Assembly: GCA_039621445.1 (NCBI GenBank)
Contig: CP154954.1
Location: 67,986,714 to 68,050,713 of the forward strand
Direction of reading: 5' to 3'
Length of the DNA: 64,000 nt
Origin: Euglena gracilis
Taxonomy: Eukaryota; Euglenida; Euglenophyceae; Euglenales
The notes beneath the pieces were generated by a model, which worked only from the letters and a program-made list of their open reading frames with translations, was not told the DNA's origin and did not search any database. Positions 52,794 to 64,000 of this stretch are shown here, piece after piece. The position numbers and the translations under genes were made by a program. Position 1 is the first letter of the stretch; each line of letters starts with the position of its first letter.

Positions 52794-55700
52794 CCACACC
52801 CCGGCGACGAGCCACACCCCAACCCCCCGGCTCGCCAACCGGGCACCCAGCATGCCCATACAGACGCTATCAGGCGCGCTACGAATCTCATTTGCGGCAT
52901 CAAAGAGGAGTGGCAAGCGGGGGCTCATCATTGGCTGCAGGGCGACGAAAGCCTGGCGGAGACAACCGAGCGCAGCGCACAACCACCGCCCCACGCACAT
53001 CCGTCAGCCCAACAGGGAACAAAAGCAATAATCACACCGGCGTCATCGAGCTGGGTTAGAATGGGGTCATCATGTTTCAGTGCCAGCACAGGCATTCAGT
53101 CGGGGACAGGGGTGGAGGGAGGATGAAAAAAACAACACGTGCGTCTGCCATGCCCTTCAGACGACATGCTGCCAAGGCTGGGCAGCGGCGTATACGCAGT
53201 GACATGGGCTGCAAACTGCGTGCCGCATTGCCTGCAAAAACCGCGCACCCCCGGGACACCCCGCCACACCCCGGTCCTGCAGTTGCTCCCCACGTCAAGC
53301 GTGACGGGGACACCCAGAAAGGTCCGCCAAGGTCCGTCCACACCCCGGCGACGAGCCACACCCCAACCCCCCGGCTCGCCAACCGGGCACCCAGCATGCC
53401 CATACAGACGCTATCAGGCGCGCTACGAATCTCATTTGCGGCATCAAAGAGGAGTGGCAAGCGGGGGCTCATCATTGGCTGCAGGGCGACAAAAGCCTGG
53501 CGGAGACAACCGAGCGCAGCGCACAACCACCGCCCCACGCACATCCGTCAGCCCAACAGGGAACAAAAGCAATAATCACACCGGCGTCATCGAGCTGGGT
53601 TAGAATGGGGTCATCATGTTTCAGTGCCAGCACAGGCATTCAGTCGGGGACAGGGGTGGAGGGAGGATGAAAAAAACAACACGTGCGTCTGCCATGCCTT
53701 TCGGACGACATGCTGCCAAGGCTGGGCAGCGGCGTATACGCAGTGGCATGGGCTGCAAACTGCGTGCCGCATTGCCTGCAAAAACCGCGCACCCCCGGGA
53801 CACCCCGCCACACCCCGGTCCTGCAGTTGCTCCCCACGTCAAGCGTGACGGGGACACCCAGAAAGGTCCGCCAAGGTCCGTCCACACCCCGGCAACGAGC
53901 CACACCCCAACCCCCCGGCTCGCCAACCGGGCACCCAGCATGCCCATACAGACGCTATCAGTCGCGCTACGAATCTCATTTGCGGCATCAAAGAGGAGTG
54001 GCAAGCGGGGGCTCATCATTGGCTGCAGGGCGACGAAAGCCTGGCGGAGACAACCGAGCGCAGCGCACAACCACCGCCCCACGCACATCCGTCAGCCCAA
54101 CAGGGAACAAAAGCAATAATCACACCGGCGTCATCGAGCTGGGTTAGAATGGGGTCATCATGTTTCAGTGCCAGCACAGGCATTCAGTCGGGGACAGGGG
54201 TGGAGGGAGGATGAAAAAAACAACACGTGCGTCTGCCATGCCTTTCGGACGACATGCTGCCAAGGCTGGGCAGCGACGTATACGCAGTGGCATGGGCTGC
54301 AAACTGCGTGCCGCATTGCCTGCAAAAACCGCGCACCCCCGGGACACCCCGCCACACCCCGGTCCTGCAGTTGCTCCCCACGTCAAGCGTGACGGGGACC
54401 CCCAGAAAGGTCCGCCAAGGTCCGTCCACACCCCGGCGACGAGCCATGCCCCAACCCCCCGGCTCGCCAACCGGGCACCCAGCATGCCCAAACAGACGCT
54501 ATCAGGCGCGCTACGAATCTCATCTGTGGCATCAAAGAGGAGTGGCAAGCGGGGGCTCATCATTGGCTGCAGGGTGACAAAAGCCTGGCGGAGACAACCG
54601 AGCGCAGCGCACAACCACCGCCCCACGCACATCCGTCAGCCCAACAGGGAACAAAAGCAATAATCACACCGGCGTCATCGAGCTGGGTTAGGATGGGGTC
54701 ATCATGTTTCAGTGCCAGCACAGGCATTCAGTCGGGGACAGGGGTGGAGGGAGGATGAAAAAAACAACCGGCAGAACCTCCCGTGCGTCTGCCATGCCTT
54801 TCGGACGACATGCTGCCAAGGCTGGGCAGCGGCGTATACGCAGTGGCATGGGCTGCAAACTGCGTGCCGCATTGCCTGCAAAAACCGCGCACCCCCGGGA
54901 CACCCCGCCACACCCCCGTCCTGCAGTTGCTCCCCACGCCAAGCGTGACGGGGACACCGAGAAAGGTCCGCCAAGGTCCGTCCACACCCCGGCGACGAGC
55001 CACACCCCAACCCCCCGGCTCGCCAACCGGGCACCCAGCATGCCCATACAGACGCTATCAGGCGCGCTACGAATCTCATTTGCGGCATCAAAGAGGAGTG
55101 GCAAGCGGGGGCTCATCATTGGCTGCAGGGCGACGAAAGCCTGGCGGAGACAACCGAGCGCAGCGCACAACCACCGCCCCACGCACATCCGTCAGCCCAA
55201 CAGGGAACAAAAGCAATAATCACACCGGCGTCATCGAGCTGGGTTAGAATGGGGTCATCATGTTTCAGTGCCAGCACAGGCATTCAGTCGGGGACAGGGG
55301 TGGAGGGAGGATGAAAAAAACAACACGTGCGTCTGCCATGCCTTTCGGACGACATGCTGCCAAGGCTGGGCAGCGGCGTATACGCAGTGGCATGGGCTGC
55401 AAACTGCGTGCCGCATTGCCTGCAAAAACCGCGCACCCCCGGGACACCCCGCCACACCCCGGTCCTGCAGTTGCTCCCCACGTCAAGCGTGACGGGGACC
55501 CCCAGAAAGGTCCGCCAAGGTCCGTCCACACCCCGGCGACGAGCCACACCCCAACCCCCCGGCTCGCCAACCGGGCACCCAGCATGCCCAAACAGACGCT
55601 ATCAGGCGCGCTACGAATCTCATCTGTGGCATCAAAGAGGAGTGGCAAGCGGGGGCTCATCATTGGCTGCAGGGTGACAAAAGCCTGGCGGAGACAACCG

Positions 55701-58251
55701 AGCGCAGCGCACAACCACCGCCCCACGCACATCCGTCAGCCCAACAGGGAACAAAAGCAATAATCACACCGGCGTCATCGAGCTGGGTTAGGATGGGGTC
55801 ATCATGTTTCAGTGCCAGCACAGGCATTCAGTCGGGGACAGGGGTGGAGGGAGGATGAAAAAAACAACCGGCAGAACCTCCCGTGCGTCTGCCATGCCTT
55901 TCGGACGACATGCTGCCAAGGCTGGGCAGCGGCGTATACGCAGTGGCATGGGCTGCAAACTGCGTGCCGCATTGCCTGCAAAAACCGCGCACCCCCGGGA
56001 CACCCCGCCACACCCCCGTCCTGCAGTTGCTCCCCACGCCAAGCGTGACGGGGACACCGAGAAAGGTCCGCCAAGGTCCGTCCACACCCCGGCGACGAGC
56101 CACACCCCAACCCCCCGGCTCGCCAACCGGGCACCCAGCATGCCCATACAGACGCTATCAGGCGCGCTACGAATCTCATCTGTGGCATCAAAGAGGAGTG
56201 GCAAGCGGGGGCTCATCATTGGCTGCAGGGCGACGAAAGCCTGGCGGAGACAACCGAGCGCGGCGCACAACCACCGCCCCACGCACATCCGTCAGCCCAA
56301 CAGGGAACAAAAGCAATAATCACACCGGCGTCATCGAGCTGGGTTAGGATGGGGTCATCATGTTTCAGTGCCAGCACAGGCATTCAGTCGGGGACAGGGG
56401 TGGAGGGAGGATGGAAAAAGCAACCGGCAGAACCTCCCGTGCGTCTGCCATGCCTTTCGGACGACATGCTGCCAAGGCTGGGCAGCGGCGTATACGCAGT
56501 GGCATGGGCTGCAAACTGCGTGCCGCATTGCCTGCAAAAACCGCGCACCCCCGGGACACCCCGCCACACCCCTATCCTGCAGCTTCTCCCCACGCCAAGC
56601 GTGAGGGGGACACCGAGAAAGGTCCGCCAAGGTCCGTCCACACCCCGGCGACGAGCCACACCCCAACCCCCCGGCTCGCCAACCGGGCACCCAGCATGCC
56701 CATACAGACGCTATCAGGCGCGCTACGAATCTCATCTGTGGCATCAAAGAGGAGTGGCAAGCGGGGGCTCATCATTGGCTGCAGGGCGACGAAAGCCTGG
56801 CGGAGACAACCGAGCGCGGCGCACAACCACCGCCCCACGCACATCCGTCAGCCCAACAGGGAACAAAAGCAATAATCACACCGGCGTCATCGAGCTGGGT
56901 TAGGATGGGGTCATCATGTTTCAGTGCCAGCACAGGCATTCAGTCGGGGACAGGGGTGGGGGGAGGATGAGAAAAACAACCGGCAGAACCTCCCGTGCGT
57001 CTGCCATGCCTTTCGGACGACATGCTGCCAAGGCTGGGCAGCGGCGTATACGCAGTGGCATGGGCTGCAAACTGCGTGCCGCATTGCCTGCAAAAACCGC
57101 GCACCCCCGGGACACCCCGCCACACCCCCGTCCTGCAGTTGCTCCCCACGCCAAGCGTGACGGGGACACCGAGAAAGGTCCGCCAAGGTCCGTCCACACC
57201 CCGGCGACGAGCCACACCCCAACCCCCCGGCTCGCCAACCGGGCACCCAGCATGCCCATACAGACGCTATCAGGCGCGCTACGAATCTCATTTGCGGCAT
57301 CAAAGAGGAGTGGCAAGCGGGGGCTCATCATTGGCTGCAGGGCGACGAAAGCCTGGCGGAGACAACCGAGCGCAGCGCACAACCACCGCCCCACGCACAT
57401 CCGTCAGCCCAACAGGGAACAAAAGCAATAATCACACCGGCGTCATCGAGCTGGGTTAGAATGGGGTCATCATGTTTCAGTGCCAGCACAGGCATTCAGT
57501 CGGGGACAGGGGTGGAGGGAGGATGAAAAAAACAACACGTGCGTCTGCCATGCCTTTCGGACGACATGCTGCCAAGGCTGGGCAGCGGCGTATACGCAGT
57601 GGCATGGGCTGCAAACTGCGTGCCGCATTGCCTGCAAAAACCGCGCACCCCCGGGACACCCCGCCACACACCCCGGTCCTGCAGTTGCTCCCCACGCCAA
57701 GCGTGACGGGGACACCCAGAAAGGTCCGCCAAGGTCCGTCCACACCCCGGCGACGAGCCATGCCCCAACCCCCCGGCTCGCCAACCGGGCACCCAGCATG
57801 CCCATACAGACGCTATCAGGCGCGCTACGAATCTCATCTGTGGCATCAAAGAGGAGTGGCAAGCGGGGGCTCATCATTGGCTGCAGGGTGACAAAAGCCT
57901 GGCGGAGACAACCGAGCGCAGCGCACAACCACCGCCCCACGCACATCCGTCAGCCCAACAGGGAACAAAAGCAATAATCACACCGGCGTCATCGAGCTGG
58001 GTTAGGATGGGGTCATCATGTTTCAGTGCCAGCACAGGCATTCAGTCGGGGACAGGGGTGGAGGGAGGATGAAAAAAACAATCGGCAGAACCTCCCGTGC
58101 GTCTGCCATGCTTTTCGGACGACATGCTGCCAAGGCTGGGCAGCGGCGTATACGCAGTGGCATGGGCTGCAAACTGCGTGCCGCATTGCCTGCAAAAACC
58201 GCGCACCCCCGGGACACCCCGCCACACCCCCGTCCTGCAGTTGCTCCCCAC

Positions 58252-58606
58252 CATACAATTGCTTACCGACCCCCCGGGGGGGGGGGAGGGGGGGGTCACT
58301 CCACTTTTTTAAAAACCAGTCAGTCACTTTTTTTTGGGAAGCCAGTCAGTCACTACCCCCCCGGGGGGGGGGGTCGGCCACTCAGAAAAACGGCCACTTT
58401 CCAGTCACTTTAGGCCATTTTAGGCCAAAAAAATTTTTCCGGCGCCTTCGGCGCCGGGGTCACTCAAGCCACTTTTGCCCACTCCTGGCCGACCCCCCCC
58501 GGGGGGGGGGGGGGTGGGGGGCCGGGCCCAAAACCAGTCAGTCACTCTGAAAAAACCAGTCACCCACCACCCCCGGGGGGGGGGGGACAGTGCTTAAGCA
58601 ATTGTC
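58252..58606. mobile_element. 355-bp CATACAAT-family element inserted in the satellite, 10-bp target duplication
   Basis: tgctccccac lies on both sides (58242-58251 and 58607-58616), and the intact satellite phrase ttgctccccacgccaagcgt shows the empty site. The left end is catacaattgctta and the right end taagcaattgtc. The inside has ccagtcagtcacttttttt, cggcgccttcggcgccg and aaaaaaccagtcaccc blocks with C/G runs, as at 25664-25988. Non-coding. Confidence 0.9.
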
Positions 58607-59888
58607 TGCTCCCCACGCCAAGCGTGACGGGGACACCGAGAAAGGTCCGCCAAGGTCCGTCCACACCCCGGCGACGAGCCACACCCCAACCCCCCGGCTC
58701 GCCAACCGGGCACCCAGCATGCCCATACAGACGCTATCAGGCGCGCTACGAATCTCATTTGCGGCATCAAAGAGGAGTGGCAAGCGGGGGCTCATCATTG
58801 GCTGCAGGGCGACGAAAGCCTGGCGGAGACAACCGAGCGCAGCGCACAACCACCGCCCCACGCACATCCATCAGCCCAACAGGGAACAAAAGCAATAATC
58901 ACACCGACGTCATCGAGCTGGGTTAGGATGGGGTCATCATGTTTCAGTGCCAGCACAGGCATTCAATCGGGGACAGGGGTGGAGGGAGGATGAAATAAAC
59001 AACCGGCAGAACCTCCCGTGCGTCTGCCATGCCTTTCGGACGACATGCTGCCAAGGCTGGGCAGCGGCGTATACGCAGTGGCATGGGCTGCAAACTGCGT
59101 GCCGCATTGCTGCAAAAACCGCGCACCCCCGGGACACCCCGCCACACCCCCGTCCTGCAGTTGCTCCCCACGCCAAGTGTGACGGGGACACCGAGAAAGG
59201 TCCGCCAAGGTCCGTCCACACCCCGGCGACGAGCCACACCCCAACCCCCCGGCTCGCCAACCGGGCACCCAGCATGCCCATACAGACGCTATCAGGCGCG
59301 CTACGAATCTCATTTGCGGCATCAAAGAGGAGTGGCAAGCGGGGGCTCATCATTGGCTGCAGGGCGACGAAAGCCTGGCGGAGACAACCGAGCGCAGCGC
59401 ACAACCACCGCCCCACGCACATCCATCAGCCCAACAGGGAACAAAAGCAATAATCACACCGACGTCATCGAGCTGGGTTAGAATGGGGTCATCATGTTTC
59501 AGTGCCAGCACAAGCATTCAGTCGAGGACAGGGGTGGAGGGAGGATGAAATAAACAACCGGCAGAACCTCCCGTGCGTCTGCCATGCCTTTCGGACGACA
59601 TGCTGCCAAGGCTGGGCAGCGGCGTATACGCAGTGACATGGGCTGCAAACTGCGTGCCGCATTGCTGCAAAAACCGCGCACCCCCGGGACACCCCGCCAC
59701 ACCCCCGTCCTGCAGTTGCTCCCCACGCCAAGCGTGACGGGGACACCGAGAAAGGTCCGCCAAGGTCCGTCCACACCCCGGCGACGAGCCACACCCCAAC
59801 CCCCCGGCTCGCCAACCGGGCACCCAGCATGCCCATACAGACGCTATCAGGCGCGCTACGAATCTCATTTGCGGCATCAAAGAGGAGT

Positions 59889-59901
59889 NNNNNNNNNNNN
59901 N
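59889..59901. other. Assembly gap (13 N)
   Basis: A run of N between satellite DNA and the start of the second copy of the 41.3-kb segment. Confidence 1.
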
Positions 59902-61228
59902 GTGTGGCTGGAGCCATGATGGAATGCCACGAGCTCTGCAGGCGGGGAGCTGGCTTTGGGGATGCGGGCTAGGGGCACTGCCCGCGGGTGTAAAGCCGTT
60001 CCAGAAGTTGGCCCCATCGCCTCCCGCGTGATCGCCACCGTCGGCAACCGAGCCCTGCAGGACGCACAAACATTACAACCACTGCAGCTGAATGTCCATG
60101 AGATGCACATTGTTGTGTGTGACTTTTGCCAACTGATTTCCTATGATTTCCTCCGCAAACACTCTTCAAAAAGGACGGGAAGAAATGTCGTCATGGGTCT
60201 CCTCGTCCTCTATACTGTATGATGTCTTCTGCCTCATTCGACTGCTTGACGATGTATAATACCCCCCAGGGTATTATTTTTTTTGCCCAAAGGGGGCATC
60301 AACGCCTGAAACCGTCTGAAATTCAAAAAAAACCGAAGTTGAAAAGCAAAAAAAGCCCCCCCCCCGTCCTCCCTCAATACAGTTTTTACCCCCTCCTACC
60401 TCCTACAGTAGTTTTTGGCGGGGAACAGAAAGTTTGGGCCACAAATTTAGAAAAAAATCGACAAAAAAAACTGTGCATTCAACAGTACGACCCCTTGATT
60501 GTCCTTTGTGACACTTGGTGGCAACACCTTGGTGGGGGGGGCATTAATTGGCATATTTTTGTCAATGACATATTCTGGGCCCATTCTGTGTCTTGAACGA
60601 AGCTTGTTATTTATCCAGATCCCCAAGCAAAAGCCAAACTCGAGCGTGGGCAGGAAATTGTGCAGTTAACCCCCAAATGCGGAACCAGGATGTATTTTAT
60701 TCGGGTGCCGACCCCACCCCTGGGGGGGGGGGGTGCCGACCGGGGCAGGCACTCCAAGGCTTTCCAAATCCGCCCCCCCGGGGGGGGGGGGTAGGGCACA
60801 CGGCCAAAAGTGCCCTAGCACAACCCCGGCGCCGAAGGCGCCGGGGAGCCAAAAATGGCCTATTTTCAAAGGAATGTGCCTGGGCACAGGCCGAAATCCG
60901 CCCCCCCCCCCCCGGGGGGTAGTGCCTGCCTGGGCAGGCACTCCGGACCCCCCCTCCCCCCCCGGGGGTGGTAAAAAAAAACAGCCTATGCGGAACCCCC
61001 TCCTGGTTATAAATTACATTATATTATGTTGTATTATGTTTGGGTATTGTTTTTTTCACTGTCATACCCCACCAATTCCCCCCCCCCTGATGGTCCAACA
61101 TTGACCAAGGAGTTAAAACACCTGCCAAAAAAAACATTGAACTTCAATGAAAAACGACAGGCGACAGGTCCTGGTGTGTGTGACGTTGACACAACACGCC
61201 AAAAAGGAGGAAATATCAACAAGTCAAC

Positions 61229-61442
61229 ACCCAGGGTTGGATGGGAGACACCTCCCGAGAGATCCCATCTGGCTCTTTGTCGGTGAAGATGGAATCAAAG
61301 GTGTCGAAGATGACCTGCAGGATGCTGCGACCGGAGAGGCGGTGCCAGACCTCGGTGGAGCGCCGCCCAGACAAGAGGGACGACAAGATGAAGAGGACCT
61401 CACTCTGGCAGCTCACAATGGACAACGACCGCGCCTCCTCAC
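61229..61442 (-). CDS. Duplicate of TRPC4AP-like exon E1
   Basis: The same sequence as 42625-42838 with the same acceptor. Without the downstream exons E2-E12 nearby, this copy cannot by itself give the full protein. It is either a partial gene duplication or an assembly duplicate of the same locus. Confidence 0.5.
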
Positions 61443-61815
61443 CTGGAGAGCAAGGGAATTTTGTAGATGGAAGGAAGAAAAGCATCCCGAAACAACCCTG
61501 AAATGCCTGTGTGGGCGGTACCTAAATTGGTCACTTACGCACTGTCCAGTGAGTGGACCAGAAAATCCGTAGTCACACCGGGAGCAAGCTGACGAGGAGG
61601 ACATTCCCGTGAGTTGAAGGTGTTTGGAGAAGGTGTTAGGTCGAAGACGACATCGGGCAGCAATGACGCACAACAATAGCCATTTTATATCATTCTGCAC
61701 CGTTGTCGTCCGACCCTTCATTTAGTAACTTGTCAAACCGAAAATGCAACCGAGCAGGAAAAGGAAATATATATGAAGCACCACAAGATGGGCTGAAGGA
61801 AAAGCCTTTCCTCCC

Positions 61816-64000
61816 AAAGAAGAGTGGCAAGCAGGGGCTCATCATTGGCTGCAGGGCGACGAAAGCCTGGCGGAGACAACCGAGCGCAGCGCACAACCAC
61901 CGCCCCACGCACATCCGTCAGCCCAACAGGGAACAAAAGCAATAATCACACCGGCGTCATCGAGCTGGGTCAGAATGGGGTCATCATGTTTCAGTGCCAG
62001 TACAGGCATTCAATCGGGGACAGGGGTGAAGGGAGGATGAAAAAAACAACACGTGCGTCTGCCATGCCTTTCGGACGACATGCTGCCAAGGCTGGGCAGC
62101 GGCGTATACGCAGTGACATGGGCTGCAAACTGCGTGGCGCATTGCCTGCAAAAACCGCGCACCCCCGGGACACCCCGCCACACCCCCGTCCTGCAGTTGC
62201 TCCCCACGCCAAGCGTGACGGGGACACCCAGAAAGGTCCGCCAAGGTCCGTCCACACCCCGGCGACGAGCCTCGCCAACCGGGCACCCAGCATGCCCAAA
62301 CAGACGCTATCAGGCGCGCCACGAATCTCATCTGTGGCATCAAAGAGGAATGGCAAGCGGGGGCTCATCATTGGCTGCAGGGTGACGAAAGCCTGGCGGA
62401 GACAACCGAGCGCAGCGCACAACCACCGCCCCACGCAAATCCGTCAGCCCAACAGGGAACAAAAGCAATAATCACACCGGCGTCATCGAGCTGGGTTAGA
62501 ATGGGGTCATCATGTTTCAATGCCAGTACAGGCATTCAATCGGGGACAGGGGTGGAGGGAGGATGAAAAAAAAAACAACACGTGCGTCTGCCATATGCCT
62601 TTCGGACGACATGCTGCCAAGGCTGGGCAGCGACGTATACGCAGTGGCATGGGCTGCAAACTGCGTGCCGCATTGCCTGCAAAAACCGCGCACCCCCGGG
62701 ACACCCCGCCACACCCCCGTCCTGCAGTTGCTCCCCACGTCAAGCGTGACGGGGACTCCCAGAAAGGTCCGCCAAGGTCCGTCCACACCCCGGCGACGAG
62801 CCATGCCCCAACCCCCCGGCTCGCCAACCGGGCACCCAGCATGCCCAAACAGACGCTATCAGGCGCGCTACGAATCTCATCTGTGGCATCAAAGAGGAGT
62901 GGCAAGCGGGGGCTCATCATTGGCTGCAGGGCGACGAAAGCCTGGCGGAGACAACCGAGCGCAGCGCACAACCACCGCCCCACGCACATCCGTCAGCCCA
63001 ACAGGGAACAAAAGCAATAATCACACCGGCGTCATCGAGCTGGGTTAGAATGGGGTCATCATGTTTCAGTGCCAGTACAGGCATTCAATCGGGGACAGGG
63101 GTGAAGGGAGGATGAAAAAAAAACACGTGCGTCTGCCATGCCTTTCGGACGACATGCTGCCAAGGCTGGGCAGCGGCGTATACGCAGTGACACGGGCTGC
63201 AAACTGCGTGCCGCATTGCCTGCAAAAACCGCGCACCCCCGGGACACCCCGCCACACCCCCGTCCTGCAATTGCTCCCCACGCCAAGCGTGATGGGGACA
63301 CCCAGAAAGGTCCGCCAAGGTCCGTCCACACCCCGGCGACGAGCCTCGCCAACCGGGCACCCAGCATGCCCAAGCAGACGCTACCAGGCACGCTACGAAT
63401 CTCATCTGTGGCATCAAAGAGGAATGGCAAGCGGGGGCTCATCATTACCTGCAGGGCGACGAAAGCCTGGCGGAGACAACCGAGCGCAGCGCACAACCAC
63501 CGCCCCACGCACATCCGTCAGCCCAACAGGGAACAAAAGGAATAATCACACCGGCGTCATCGAGCTGGGTTAGAATGGGGTCATCATGTTTCAGTGCCAG
63601 TACAGGCATTCAATCGGGGACAGGGGTGGATGGAGGATGAAAAAAACAACACGTGCGTCTGCCATGCCTTTCGGACGACATGCTGCCAAGGCTGGGCAGC
63701 GGCGTATACGCAGTGGCATGGGCTGCAAACTGCGTGCCGCATTGCTGCAAAAACCGCGCACCCCCAGGACACCCCGCCACACCCCCGTCCTGCAGTTGCT
63801 CCCCACGTCAAGCGTGACGGGGACACCCAGAAAGGTCCGCCAAGGTCCGTCCACACCCCGGCGACGAACCTCGCCAACCGGGCACCCAGCATGCCCAAAC
63901 AGACGCTATCAGGCGCGCCACGAATCTCATATGTGGCATCAAAGAGGAGTGGCAAGCAAGGGGCTCATCATTGGCTGCAGGGCGACGAAAGCCTGGCGGA
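61816..64000. repeat. Second stretch of the satellite (continues past the window)
   Basis: Units start near 61985, 62510, 63059 and 63582. They match the first units of the left array in order, including the short 525-bp type and the atatgcctttcgg variant. Confidence 0.95.

Larger units (their letters stand above)
43212..59888. repeat. Satellite array, about 28 tandem units of 525-556 bp
   Basis: The phrase catcatgtttcagtgccag (or a variant) recurs at about 43381, 43906, 44455, 44981, 45506, 46057, 46602, 47146, 47702, 48245, 48789, 49333, 49876, 50432, 50975, 51518, 53070, 53614, 54158, 54702, 55258, 55802, 56358, 56914, 57470, 58016, 58937 and 59492. Length variants come from an about 12-bp insertion (cggcagaacctc), an about 18-bp deletion in the first units and poly(A) length. 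Units are GC-rich, so all frames stay open. The many 150-180-residue ORFs on both strands differ mainly by non-synonymous changes, and unit length is not a multiple of three. I regard them as non-coding. Confidence 0.95.
59902..64000. repeat. Right copy of large direct duplication
   Basis: Corresponds to 41285-45430. Includes duplicates of the AGTGCCTGCC element (60690-60950), exon E1 (61229-61442), tentative exon E0 (61539-61588) and satellite units from about 61816 to the window end. Confidence 0.9.

Noticed and set aside
43212-59888. Dozens of 150-180-residue ORFs on both strands, repeated every about 545 bp
   Set aside because: They arise because a GC-rich satellite has few stops. Unit length is not a multiple of three, and variants between units are mostly non-synonymous in every frame.

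Overview
This is eukaryotic nuclear DNA. I infer a repeat-swollen genome of a unicellular alga or other protist, but cannot name the species. Three things support this: short exons with GT-AG introns of up to about 5.7 kb, interstitial telomere-type (TTAGGG)n DNA, and very many small DNA transposons, foldbacks and G/C homopolymer runs. There are no bacterial-type operons, rRNA genes, tRNA genes or CRISPR arrays that I can recognise. Nearly all long open frames are GC-rich or low-complexity shadows.

Layout. 0-1.5 kb: the 5' end of a probable non-LTR retrotransposon on the minus strand, leaving the window at base 1. It has a 2A-like ribosome-skipping motif, zinc-finger motifs and 297-bp tandem monomers upstream. 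1.5-6 kb: hairpins and low-complexity repeats, and a 225-bp foldback element whose empty target site survives in the neighbouring tandem repeat. 6-19 kb: an AT-rich background broken by inverted-repeat elements. Several carry small genes ending in PHD-like zinc fingers. The same stretch has transposase-like fragments, head-to-head telomere-repeat arrays and a perfect 69-bp inverted repeat.

19.7-43 kb: one multi-exon minus-strand gene. I assign it tentatively to the TRPC4AP (TRUSS)/DUF3689 family, whose animal members are substrate receptors of CUL4-DDB1 ubiquitin ligases. Eleven consecutive exons (E2-E12) join in phase with no internal stop, giving about 378 codons to a stop at 19751. Two further 5' exons lie at 42.6-43.0 kb. 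Its introns hold microsatellites, hAT-like elements, a MULE-like family and other dispersed repeats.

43.2-59.9 kb: a satellite array of about 28 tandem units of 525-556 bp. It is invaded by a degenerate hAT transposon with a recognisable transposase C-terminus, and by a 355-bp element with a 10-bp target duplication. After a 13-N gap, 59.9-64 kb repeats 41.3-45.4 kb in direct orientation, including the 5' exon(s) of the TRPC4AP-like gene. Either the locus is a large tandem duplication or the scaffold join is wrong.
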